Assembly (NCBI GenBank): GCA_003001795.1
Contig: PVNI01000009.1
Coordinates: 1-64,000 of the forward strand
DNA: 64,000 nucleotides
Reading direction: 5' to 3'
DNA from: Actinomadura viridilutea
GTDB lineage: Bacteria > Actinomycetota > Actinomycetes > Streptosporangiales > Streptosporangiaceae
Below the pieces are notes generated by a model, which did no database searches, was not told the origin of the DNA, and was given only the letters and a program-made list of their open reading frames with translations. Made by a program: the position numbers and the translations under genes. Shown here piece after piece: positions 39,282 through 47,873 of the stretch. How positions within the stretch are numbered: the stretch's first letter is position 1; each line of letters opens with the position of its first letter.

Positions 39282-40684
39282 GCACGAACGGAAAGGACGA
39301 CGTCCGCCGGCAGGTGCTGCTCTGGCGGCTGCTGGCGAGGGTGTTCGACGTCGAGGAGCAGCACGCCCTCGAGACGGCGAGCGTCGCCGTCGTCCAGGAG
39401 CGCGGGCTGCCGACGGCGCTGCTCGACCCCGGCGTCTCGGTCGACACCGTCCTGCAGCGCTTCCCCGAACTCGAGCCCGAGTTCCGCGACCCGCTGGCGG
39501 GCGGCGACGGCGACGGCGTCGACCGCGTGCGCCGCACGGCCGTCGTGTCGAAGCTGCTGCTGAACGCGTTCTGCACCGGCACCGGCAACGTGTCGGCGAC
39601 GCAGCTCGCCACTTGGCAGCGCGACGCCGAGTGGCTGCGCCGCGCACTCGGCGCGGGCGTCCTCGGCGGCCTCGGGCAGGAGAACGGCCCTGGTCAGGGC
39701 GACGGCACCGGTCAGGGCGGCGGCACGGGCCAGGACACCGGGCAGACGCCCGGGCCGGGGCGCGGCTTCGGAGCCGGGAACGGGTTCGAGGTCACCGACG
39801 CCGACCTCAATGCGCTGCTGGCCAGTCTGGAGGGCGACCTCGTCCGGCGGATGCAGCTGCGCGAGGTGCTCGCCGATCGGAGGCTGGCGCGCCGGCTCAC
39901 CCCGAGCATGTCGCTGGTCGAGCAGCTGCTGCGCGACAAGCACAATCTGTCCGGGGAGGCCCTCGCCAACGCCAAGGCGCTGATCAGACGGTTCGTGGAC
40001 GAGGTCGCCGAGGTCCTCAGGACCCGGGTGGAGCAGACCAGCGTCGGCAAGATCGACCGCAGCGTGCCGCCCAAGCGGGTGTTCCGCAACCTCGACCTCG
40101 ACCGGACGATCTGGAAGAACCTGGTCAACTACCGTCCCGAGGACGAGCGGCTCTACGTCGACCGGCTGTTCTTCAAGCACACCGCCCGCCGCACCACCCC
40201 GGCGCGGATGATCGTGGTGGTGGACCAGTCCGGGTCGATGGTGGACGCGATGGTCAACTGCACCATCCTGGCGTCCATCTTCGCCGGGCTGCCCAAGGTC
40301 GACGTCAACCTGATCGCCTACGACACCCGCGCGATCGACCTGACCCCGTGGGTGCACGACCCCTTCGAGGTGCTGCTGCGCACCACGCTCGGCGGCGGGA
40401 CGCACGGGCCGGTCGCCCTGCGGATGGCCCGCGAGAAGATCACCGACCCGCGCAACACGGTGCTGGTGTGGATCTCCGACTTCTACGACGACCGCAGCCT
40501 CCTCGACGAGTTCCGCGGGCTGCACCGGTCCGGGGTGAAGTTCATCCCGGTCGGCTCGGTCAACAGCTCCGGCCAGGCCAGCGTCGACCCCTGGTTCCGG
40601 GAGAAGCTCAAGCAGCTGGGCACGCCCGTGCTCTCCGGCCGCATCGACAAGCTCGTCTTCGAGCTGAAGAACTTTCTCGCCTGA
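39278..40684 (+). CDS. vWA-domain (MIDAS) protein (system gene 3)
   Basis: 468 aa, ATG 39278 overlapping the previous stop as ATGA. An N-terminal helical region is followed by a Gly/Gln-rich linker at about 131-170 (GQGDGTGQGGGTGQDTGQ), a helical middle, and a C-terminal vWA domain from about 308. The metal-ion-dependent adhesion site is intact: D316-x-S-x-S (VVVDQSGSM), Thr375 (GGGTHGP) and Asp401 (ISDFYDD). It is a CoxE-like partner of MoxR ATPases; the pair is expected to form a chaperone or effector-control complex. No membrane segment is present. Confidence 0.93.
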   Translation: MSTNGKDDVRRQVLLWRLLARVFDVEEQHALETASVAVVQERGLPTALLDPGVSVDTVLQRFPELEPEFRDPLAGGDGDGVDRVRRTAVVSKLLLNAFCTGTGNVSATQLATWQRDAEWLRRALGAGVLGGLGQENGPGQGDGTGQGGGTGQDTGQTPGPGRGFGAGNGFEVTDADLNALLASLEGDLVRRMQLREVLADRRLARRLTPSMSLVEQLLRDKHNLSGEALANAKALIRRFVDEVAEVLRTRVEQTSVGKIDRSVPPKRVFRNLDLDRTIWKNLVNYRPEDERLYVDRLFFKHTARRTTPARMIVVVDQSGSMVDAMVNCTILASIFAGLPKVDVNLIAYDTRAIDLTPWVHDPFEVLLRTTLGGGTHGPVALRMAREKITDPRNTVLVWISDFYDDRSLLDEFRGLHRSGVKFIPVGSVNSSGQASVDPWFREKLKQLGTPVLSGRIDKLVFELKNFLA

Positions 40685-40721
40685 CCATCCCCTAACACCC
40701 TGCAGAGGAGTCACCGCCGAC

Positions 40722-41837
40722 ATGTCCGACCAGATGCTGCGCGCCCCGGCCGAGGTCAAGTACGCCGACGAGCTCGACTACCTGGAATCGGTCGACGACG
40801 CGCCCAAGCCGTTCTCGTGGCGGCTCAGCCCGCGGATGGTGCGCACGTTCATCCTCGGCTCCGAACGCTCCGACGGCCTCGACCGCGAGATCCCGCAGAA
40901 GTGGTTCGGCGACCGCACCTTCGTCGAACGCGCGATCGTCACGCTCGCGTCCGACCGCGGACTGCTGCTGATCGGCGACCCCGGCACCGGCAAGTCCTGG
41001 CTGGCCGAGCTGCTGGCGGCGGCGATCTGCCGCAACTCCACGCTGGTCGTGCAGGGCACCGCCGGCACCACCGAGGACCACATCAAGTACTCCTGGAACG
41101 TCTCCATGGTGATCGCCAAGGGGCAGTCCCGGGAGTCGCTGATCCCCTCGCCGATCATGACCGCGATGGAGCAGGGCGTGATCGGCCGGTTCGAGGAGCT
41201 GACCCGGGCGTCCAGCGACGTGCAGGACGCGCTGATCTCGATCCTGTCGGAGAAGTACATCTCCATCCCCGAGCTGGACACCGACAACACCGTCTTCGCC
41301 AAGCCGGGCTTTTCGATCATCGCGACGGCCAACAGCCGCGACCGGGGCGTCAACGACCTGTCCTCGGCGCTTAAGCGGCGCTTCAACTTCGTGCGCATCC
41401 CCGTGGTGACCAGCAAGAAGGCCGAGGCGGAGATCGTCCGGTTCCGCACCGCCGAGCTGCTCAAGCGGCACCGGATCGACCTGGAGGTCGCGCCGTCGCT
41501 GCTGGAGGTGCTGCTGCAGAGCTTCGCCGACCTGCGCGCCGCCGCCGCGTCCGCCCGCAGCGACGACGAGAAGCTGGAGTCGGCGCTGTCGACCGCCGAG
41601 CAGATCGGCGTGCTGGAGGACGCGATCCTGCACAGCCAGTTCTTCGGCGAACGCGAACTGCGCCCCGAGACCCTCGCGTCCTCCCTCGTCGGGTCGCTGG
41701 CCCGGCGCGCCCCCGAGGACCTGGCGATCCTCAACAAGTTCTGGCACGGCGTCATCGAACCGCGCAGCAAGAAGGAGGCCGGCCCGTGGCAGGGCTTCCT
41801 GGAGGGCGGCCGCGAGGCGCTGGCGAAGCTGTCATGA
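40722..41837 (+). CDS. MoxR-type AAA+ ATPase (system gene 4)
   Basis: 371 aa, ATG 40722 behind AGAGGAG, 37 nt after gene 3. Walker A GDPGTGKS is at 85-92, sensor-1 region SIIATANSRDRGV at 198-210, and arginine-rich SSALKRRFNF at 214-223, then the C-terminal lid with RRAPEDLAILNKFW. The Walker B/box II segment reads GRFEELTRASSDVQDAL, where MoxR proteins usually have xxxDEINRAPxxVQxAL, so the Asp is Glu158. ATP hydrolysis is still likely because the catalytic Glu159 is kept. It is the energy-using core of the operon. Confidence 0.93.
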   Translation: MSDQMLRAPAEVKYADELDYLESVDDAPKPFSWRLSPRMVRTFILGSERSDGLDREIPQKWFGDRTFVERAIVTLASDRGLLLIGDPGTGKSWLAELLAAAICRNSTLVVQGTAGTTEDHIKYSWNVSMVIAKGQSRESLIPSPIMTAMEQGVIGRFEELTRASSDVQDALISILSEKYISIPELDTDNTVFAKPGFSIIATANSRDRGVNDLSSALKRRFNFVRIPVVTSKKAEAEIVRFRTAELLKRHRIDLEVAPSLLEVLLQSFADLRAAAASARSDDEKLESALSTAEQIGVLEDAILHSQFFGERELRPETLASSLVGSLARRAPEDLAILNKFWHGVIEPRSKKEAGPWQGFLEGGREALAKLS

Positions 41838-44683
41838 CCAAGCCCGCAACCGATGACGACATGACCAACCGAACGGCGACCCACGGCCCGGCGGCGGACC
41901 GGGTGCCCGGCCTCGACGCGGCCGCCGGGCCGTTCGGCCGGCTCCGCGAGCAACTGCTCGGAGCCGCCGAACGGTTCGGCGCCGGCCCCCTCTCCGACAT
42001 CCTCGCGGGCATCGTCGAGGACGTTGACCGGGCGCTGCGCGAACCCCTGGAGATCTTCCCGGTGTGCCACCACTCGCCGTCCTCGGCGACGGCGATGGTC
42101 CGGCGGCTGCGGGAGAAGCGGCCGAAGGTCATCTACCTGGAACTCTGCGAGGACCTGCGGCCCCTGCTGGACGAGCTGCGCAACTGCACGCTGCCGGTCG
42201 CCCTGCAGTCGTTCGCCTCCGAGATCGACGGCTTCCCGGAGTCCTGGGCGCCGCTCAGCGTCATCGCGCCGATCACCGAGGCGTCCGCCGAATACCAGGC
42301 GATCTCGTACGCGCTCACCACCTCCGGCGTGGAACTGGTCTTGGTGGACCGGTCGACCGACCACGTCTTCCAGTGGGAGCCGCGCGACGCCGACAAGGAC
42401 GACTCCGACTCGGGCGACTCGAGCGGCTCGGCGGACGACGAGGCCGCGCTGCACGGCGACGCCGTCGGCGTCGAGATCGGCGACCTGCGCCCGCGCTTCG
42501 CCGAACTGGAGGAGCACCTCCTCCACCACGGCAAGGTCCGGCACTGGTCGGAGTGGTGGGACCAGTACGTCGAACAGCCGCTGGTCGACGCCGACTACGA
42601 CACCTACCGGCAGGTCATGGTGCTGATCGGCAGCCTGTTCCGGCGGCTGCGCCCGGAGGGCTCCGCCCGCACCCGCGTGGACGAGGACCGCGAACGCTAC
42701 ATGTGGACGCGGATCCGCGAACACCTGGCGTCCTCCGGCGCCGACCCCGCCGACTGCCTGTACGTGTGCGGCGCGTTCCACGCGGCGAGCCGCGTCGCGG
42801 AGTTCGGCCTGCACGGCGCCACGGGCACGTTCGAAATCAGCCCGCGCACCGCCACCAAGTGGCAGTACGGGCTCATCCCCTCGAGCCACTCGGCCATCGA
42901 GGCGCAGTTCGGCCTCGCCCCCGGATCCGTGTCGATCGCCGCCGCGACCTGGGCGAAGGCGCTGCAGCGCAGCGGCATCAGGCCGTTCCGCCTCACGGCG
43001 TCGGCGCCGAGGAAGGCGCGGGTCAAGCCCACAAAGCCGACCGTGACGGTGACCGACCGGCTGTCGCAGTTCCTCACGACCGCGCCCACCCCGCACGGCA
43101 TCGACGAGCAGGAGCTGCTCGGCTGGTGCGTCGACATCGTCCGACTGGCCCGCAAGAACGGCTACGCCGCCAGCACCGCCGACGCCATCGCCGTGTACGA
43201 GACGTCGGTCCTGCTCGCCGGCATCCGCGGACGCCGCCGCCCGACGCCGTACGACTTCCAGGACGCGGCGGTCACCTGCATCGAAAAGGACACGGTGCCG
43301 GGCCGCCGCGACATCGCCCGCCTGTGCGAGATCCTGCTCGGCGGCGACCGGGTCGGCAAGGTCGGCTACGACGCGCTCCCGCCGCTGGCCCGCGACGTGC
43401 TCGACCGGCTGCGACCGCTCTGCCTCGACCTGAAGAAGCGCACCAAGCAGCGGGCGCTGCTCGACCTGGACGCCGAGCCGCACCTGCGGCCCTGCTCGGA
43501 TCTGCTCTGGATCCTGCGCCGCCTGCTGCCCCACGGCGTCGCCGAGCCCATCATGGGCTCCCGGCGCCTGGGCGAACGCGCCATCCAGGAGAGCTGGGAC
43601 CTGGCGATCGGCCGGAACATGCGGGCGATCGTCGAGCTGGGCTACGAGGGCGTCACCGTCGAGCAGGTGCTCGAACAGCGGCTCCGCAAAGCCGTTCACG
43701 CGCCGGACGCGACCGCCGCCGGCGCCCTCGCCGCCGTGGAGGACTCCCTCCTCTACCTGGACAGCAGGCGCTTCACCAACGAACTCGGCGCCCGCGCCGT
43801 CGAACTCCTGTCCGCCGAACGCACGGTGGACGACGCCCCCGAGGTGCTGCGCCGCGCCCGGATGCTGCTCGCCTACTACCAGACGACCGAGCCCGAACTG
43901 CCGGAGTGGTTGAAGGCGTTCGTCACCGCCGGGTACGCCCACTACTGCACGCTGCTCCCGACCGCGTTCACCGACGACGCCACCGGGGCGCGGCAGGTCG
44001 CGGCGATGCTCGGGTTCCTGCTCGGCATGGAGAACCTGGCGCTGTCCCTCGGCTGCGACCACACCCAGCTCGAACTGGCCGTCCAGCAGTCGCACCCGGA
44101 GGACCCCGCCAAGGTCGCCCTCCTGTGGGCGGCGCAGACGCAGCTGGGCCTGCTGCCGCTCGACGAACTGCGGCGACGCTGTGACGACCTTCTGGACAAT
44201 CCGCTGGTCGTCCCGTCCTTCCCGCTGTACCTGAGCGGTTTCGTCCAGGCCCTTGAGCCCGTGCCGTCGCTGGCGCCCCTGGTGGTGGAGATCCTGTCGA
44301 AGGCGTTCGCCCGGCTCCCCGACACGGTCCTGCTCCCGTGGCTGCCGAAGCTGATCGGCACGCTGAAGGACCACGCGGCGGAGATGGTCCCGGTCCTGGT
44401 CAGAGAGGCGGGCCGCACCTTCCCCGCCACCCTCCGGGCGCTGGACGACTGGACCCCGCCATGGTCGGCCGCACCGGCGGCGTCCGCCCCGTCCGCCCGG
44501 GCAACGGACGCGGGACCGGCAGGCGACCTCCTCGCCGAACACCCCGCCACCTGCGACGCGGTGGCCGCCCTCCTGGGGCTCCCACCCGACTGGCCCACAC
44601 CGTCCAGCCCCGCGTCGAAGGCGAACCCACTGCTGGCCGAACACCCCGCCACCGCCGAAGCGGTGGCCGCCCTCCTCACCTGA
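41834..44683 (+). CDS. DUF5682-like large protein (system gene 5)
   Basis: 949 aa, ATG 41834 overlapping the previous stop as ATGA. The N-terminal domain has EIFPVCHHSPSSATAMVRRL (HHSP at 79-82), the hallmark of DUF5682, then VIYLELCEDLRP (Glu103) and later YVCGAFHAASR near residue 320. These His/Glu positions resemble TIKI/EreA/ChaN-type metal-dependent hydrolase folds. An acidic insert (DADKDDSDSGDSSGSADD) follows near 180-200. The remainder is mostly helical. Two copies of LLAEHPAT-x-x-AVAALL close the protein (encoded near 44527-44574 and 44632-44679). It is probably the effector or substrate-facing component; the enzymatic activity is inferred. Confidence 0.82.
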   Translation: MTKPATDDDMTNRTATHGPAADRVPGLDAAAGPFGRLREQLLGAAERFGAGPLSDILAGIVEDVDRALREPLEIFPVCHHSPSSATAMVRRLREKRPKVIYLELCEDLRPLLDELRNCTLPVALQSFASEIDGFPESWAPLSVIAPITEASAEYQAISYALTTSGVELVLVDRSTDHVFQWEPRDADKDDSDSGDSSGSADDEAALHGDAVGVEIGDLRPRFAELEEHLLHHGKVRHWSEWWDQYVEQPLVDADYDTYRQVMVLIGSLFRRLRPEGSARTRVDEDRERYMWTRIREHLASSGADPADCLYVCGAFHAASRVAEFGLHGATGTFEISPRTATKWQYGLIPSSHSAIEAQFGLAPGSVSIAAATWAKALQRSGIRPFRLTASAPRKARVKPTKPTVTVTDRLSQFLTTAPTPHGIDEQELLGWCVDIVRLARKNGYAASTADAIAVYETSVLLAGIRGRRRPTPYDFQDAAVTCIEKDTVPGRRDIARLCEILLGGDRVGKVGYDALPPLARDVLDRLRPLCLDLKKRTKQRALLDLDAEPHLRPCSDLLWILRRLLPHGVAEPIMGSRRLGERAIQESWDLAIGRNMRAIVELGYEGVTVEQVLEQRLRKAVHAPDATAAGALAAVEDSLLYLDSRRFTNELGARAVELLSAERTVDDAPEVLRRARMLLAYYQTTEPELPEWLKAFVTAGYAHYCTLLPTAFTDDATGARQVAAMLGFLLGMENLALSLGCDHTQLELAVQQSHPEDPAKVALLWAAQTQLGLLPLDELRRRCDDLLDNPLVVPSFPLYLSGFVQALEPVPSLAPLVVEILSKAFARLPDTVLLPWLPKLIGTLKDHAAEMVPVLVREAGRTFPATLRALDDWTPPWSAAPAASAPSARATDAGPAGDLLAEHPATCDAVAALLGLPPDWPTPSSPASKANPLLAEHPATAEAVAALLT

Positions 44684-44690
44684 CACCAAC

Positions 44691-44730
44691 GGCCGGGCGG
44701 CGGGCACCGCTCAAGGCCCGCCGCCCGGCC
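44691..44730 (+). terminator. Terminator of the SWIM-vWA-MoxR-DUF5682 operon
   Basis: Arms 44691-44705 and 44716-44730 are exact 15-nt reverse complements (GGCCGGGCGGCGGGC) with a 10-nt loop, starting 7 nt after the last stop of the operon. Confidence 0.8.
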
Positions 44731-44929
44731 ACACTCCTCAACCAACACCCCTCGCCCACCCCCCACGGCCAGCGCGTACACCCAGGCGTCCCCCTCGAGC
44801 GGCCTGCCTCCGCAGTGCGGCCGGCCACGCCCAAAACACAGTGGGCCGCGCCGCGCTCCTCGCGGCGCGGCTCGACGCCGACATCGTCATCACCGCGGCG
44901 GGTTGTACGGCGGGGACGCGTTGACGCGG

Positions 44930-45023
44930 CTGGTCGCCGATGGCCACATCAACAGCTATCACCGCGACCCACCGCACTTGGCGAAGTGCCGCCCGCAGTC
45001 GCGTCACCAACCTGTCAGAACAG
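44930..45023 (+). pseudogene. Second IS481 end relic, head-to-head with the larger one
   Basis: Plus-strand frame ends in SRVTNLSEQ, matching the SRVTNLSGQ C-terminus of the transposase on the opposite strand. The nucleotide stretch GCGTCACCAACCTGTCAG (45001-45018) is an inverted copy of the neighbouring element's own end. Reading leftwards on the minus strand, similarity to the larger element continues for roughly 60 bp (AGTGCGGTG, CGCGGTGAT). No other part survives. Confidence 0.65.
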
Positions 45024-45030
45024 AGCACCC

Positions 45031-46141
45031 TGTTCTGTCCTGACAGGTTGGTGACGCGGCTGGCAGGTGGGAGGCCGCCGAGTGCGGTGTGGCCGCGGTG
45101 ATGGTTGTACAAGTGCAGCCAGGGCGCAAGCGCGGCGCGGCGTTCGGTCTCGGAGGCGTAGGGGCGGGCGTAGGCCCATTCGTCCAGCAGGGTGCGGTGG
45201 TAGCGCTCGACCTTGCCATTGGTCTGCGGCCGGAACGGGCGAGTGCGCTTGTGTGTGATCCCGGCGGCGGCCAGGGTGTCGCGCCACAGCCGCGAGCGGT
45301 AGCACGAGCCGTTGTCGGCCGGCACGCGCCGGACGGTGATCCCGCAGGAGGCGAAGAACTGCCGGGCGCGTTGCCAGAACGCGACGGCGGTCTGCCGGCG
45401 TTCGTCGGACAGGATCATCTCGGTGTAGGCCAGACGGGAATGGTCGTCGATGGCGGTGTGCAGATACCCATAGCCCAGGTTGGCGCGGCCGGGGGTCGTG
45501 CGGGGCCGGTCCGGATCGCGGTGGGGGCGAGCTGTTGCGTCTGCCGATGGCGCGGCCGTGGACGCGGTGGCCGCCGCCGTCGGGGATGTTGCCCAGTTTC
45601 TTGACGTCCACGTGCACCAGGTCGCCGGGGGCGGGGTGCTCGTAGCGGCGCACGGGCCGGCCGGTGGCCCGGTCCAAGTGGGCCAGGGGCGGACAGCCGT
45701 AGCGTTGCAGCACGCGGTGCACCGTGGAGGGGGCCAGGCCCAGGCGGGCGGCGATGCGGGCCGGGCCGAGCCGGTGCGCACGCGGGTGCGTACGATGCGC
45801 CGTTCGATCCGTCGGGGTGTGCGCCGGGGGCTGGTGTGCGGGCGGCTGGGACGGTCGCTCATGCCCGCTGCGCCCTGCTGCCGGTACCGGTCGGCCCAGC
45901 GTTTGGCGGTGGTGGCCGAGACCTGAAACCGTTCGGCGGCCGTCGCAGCGACCAGCCTTCGTCCACGACACAGCGGGCCAGGCGGAGACGACCCAGCTCG
46001 GTCAGCGGGGCGTTACGGTGGGGCATGAGGACCTCCCGGCGGGTGGTGCGAAACTTGGTCGACTCACACCACGCCAGGAGGTCCTCCCTGTTTCAAGCTC
46101 ATCGGCCTGTGTCGCCGTCACCAACGTCCATGGTCAGTACA
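45031..46141 (-). mobile_element. IS481-family insertion sequence, inactivated
   Basis: About 1.1-kb element. Its ends form a 26-bp imperfect inverted repeat, both reading inwards TGTnCTGnCC...GTTGGTGACG (left 45031-45056; right end at 46141), with 19 of 26 positions equal. It encodes one IS481-type transposase in pieces on the minus strand. I see no target-site duplication (flanks GCACCC and GCTAGC), so the element may have recombined with the relic at 44930-45023. Confidence 0.82.
45034..46023 (-). pseudogene. IS481 transposase, multiply frameshifted
   Basis: The product is spread over changing frames. The N-terminus is PHRNAPLTELGRLRLARCVV from ATG 46023, then RRAAERFQVSATTAKRWADR in a second frame. 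ARIAARLGLAPSTVHRVLQR with VHVDVKKLGNIPDGGGHRVH follows in a third. The integrase core YGYLHTAIDDHSRLAYTEML-type (AIDDHSRLAYTEM), RVPADNGSCYRS and FRPQTNGKVERYHRTLLDEW is back in the second. The DDE residues are present (Asp in VHVDVKK, Asp in ADNGS, Glu in KVERY), but at least three single-base shifts, near 45930, 45790 and 45520, break the reading frame. Confidence 0.8.
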
Positions 46142-46701
46142 GCTAGCGGTGGCTTCTCGAACGCGTCGCGGCTGCCTACTCGATTGCGTAGTTGACGCGC
46201 CGCCTACCCTCGGTTGGGTCACGGCCGCTGCGCCGACCGACGCGCACATGTGCTGTGCCAGTCGATGAGGGTCGGGCTTGGACGTGACCGGTGCAGGGAC
46301 GGCCTAACGCCACGTGGTGTTCCTCGGTGACGTGGGATGCCGGGTAAGCAGGCGGAATCGAGCCGACGTTGCGCGAGGTGCGTTGGCCGCTTGACGCACC
46401 GCTTGTGCTCTAGCGGCGCTTGGCCTTGGGGGAGGGCCGTGCGTGGCACCGGCGGCGTCTTGGCGGCGGCGTGGGTGAGCAGTCGGGTTGAAGACGGTAC
46501 GTCCGCTTCCGGTCGAGCACCCTACAGGCGGGAAGTTCCGCTGAATTGCTCGGGCACAATATCTGGCACGGCCATCTCCTTCCTTCTCCCTTGGCCGATG
46601 GCGAAGGATCGCGGGGTGACCTCCTCCGGCCACGGGACACGTCCGCAAGGCGTCAACGGGTAGGGGGCACACGGATCCTGATCACACCCGTGGACGTGGA
46701 A
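46142..46701. other. Intergenic region upstream of sulfotransferase, no gene seen
   Basis: 560 bp between the IS right end and the sulfotransferase. Composition is mixed, with no recognisable product in any frame and no clear promoter or palindrome. The sulfotransferase promoter should lie here. Confidence 0.35.
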
Positions 46702-47709
46702 ATGGACGCTGAGACGCAAGAGGCCCCGGTCTCTCCTGGGAGGAGCGCTAACCTCCGATTCAGGTTCCCCAAGACGCAGGACCGGTCGCTGACGTCGGTC
46801 TTCGTCGTCGGCACCTTGTTCTCGGGATCGACGCTGATCGGGCGCGACATCACCACCCGGATCAGGAAGGCCCATTACGTCGGCGAGCTGAACAACTTCA
46901 CGCAGGTCCCGGAGCTCAGCCATCCGTCCTCCGGACGCAGCTGCGGTCCCTGTTCCCTGCTCGGCAAGCGGTGCCGCCACTTCACGGACGCGCTCCGCGA
47001 GCGCGTGAGCTACAACGACATCTTCGGCATGCACGAGCAGCTGGCTCGTTCCCTGGGCGCCTCAGTGATCATCGACGGGAGCAAGTTCGTCGCCTGGCTC
47101 CGGCGCGCGCTCGAACAGCAACGCGCCGACCCGGCCAACCGCACCCCGGTGAAGGTGATCGTCACGGTGCGCAACCCGATCGCCTTCGCGATCAGCCACC
47201 GGAACCGGACGGGAGAACAGCTCTGGCAGGGAGCCGGCATCTGGCGGGACACCTACGTCGACGCTCTGCGCACCGTCAACACTCATGGGCTCCCCCACAT
47301 GGTGCTGCGTTACGAGGAGTACATGGCGGCGCCGGAACGGTCACTGGAGCGCCTGAGCGCGTTCTTGCATCTGCCGCTGGACGCCAAGCCGGACGCCACC
47401 AGGCTCCATGACACCGGCGGCAACTGGAGCTCCTTCGTCCCCTACGTAGGCAAGAAGGAACTCGACGAGTACATCGCGCGGCTCAAGGGACCAGGGCGCG
47501 CGGAAGCGGAGAAGTTCGTGGAGCACGCCCGGGCCTATTGGAATGACGACAAGCCTAAGGAGGACACCCGCTGGCATCGCAGCCTCACCGCCGGTGAAGC
47601 CTATGCGGTCCTGAGCACGCCGGGATTGCCCGACGTGGCGAGCATTCTCGGCTACAACCTCGCCCAGGTCGTCCACCTCGCCGTCCGAGGGCGGGGCTCA
47701 GCAGCCTGA
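46702..47709 (+). CDS. Sulfotransferase-family protein
   Basis: About 335 aa. The PAPS-binding P-loop-like motif is VVGTLFSGSTLIGRD near residue 31, the 3'-phosphate-binding segment is VIVTVRNPIAFAISHRN, and DGSKFVAWL lies between. The C-terminal region has VLRYEEYMAAPERSLERLSA and SFVPYVGKKELDEYI, as in bacterial Sulfotransfer_1/3 proteins. The open frame extends back to 46546, but the upstream part is low-complexity; ATG 46702 or GTG 46690 are the likelier starts and neither has a strong ribosome-binding site. A CGPCSLLGKRCRHF cluster (three Cys) is unusual and may bind metal. The acceptor is unknown. It lies right of the IS element, so it could be horizontally acquired. Confidence 0.8.
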   Translation: MDAETQEAPVSPGRSANLRFRFPKTQDRSLTSVFVVGTLFSGSTLIGRDITTRIRKAHYVGELNNFTQVPELSHPSSGRSCGPCSLLGKRCRHFTDALRERVSYNDIFGMHEQLARSLGASVIIDGSKFVAWLRRALEQQRADPANRTPVKVIVTVRNPIAFAISHRNRTGEQLWQGAGIWRDTYVDALRTVNTHGLPHMVLRYEEYMAAPERSLERLSAFLHLPLDAKPDATRLHDTGGNWSSFVPYVGKKELDEYIARLKGPGRAEAEKFVEHARAYWNDDKPKEDTRWHRSLTAGEAYAVLSTPGLPDVASILGYNLAQVVHLAVRGRGSAA

Positions 47710-47873
47710 CAAGGGCCTGAGGCGCTTCGACCACGTGACGACCGAAGCAGGGCGCGGGCCACAGGTCGCCGGTCATCGATGTGGCGGGCGGCTGGACCCG
47801 CGCCCGCGGGTTCGGAAGCGATCCCACCACGTGGAGAACACCGGCGGGTGTGCGAGTGCCAGGAGGCCTCGTG

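Noticed and set aside
40778-44707. An open minus-strand frame of 1,309 codons
   Set aside because: It is antisense to the MoxR and DUF5682 genes, which have clear Walker and HHSP motifs and coupled starts. The antisense frame has no family pattern.
45001-46160. Target-site duplication of the IS481 element
   Set aside because: The six bases flanking each end (GCACCC and GCTAGC) do not match, so no duplication can be claimed.
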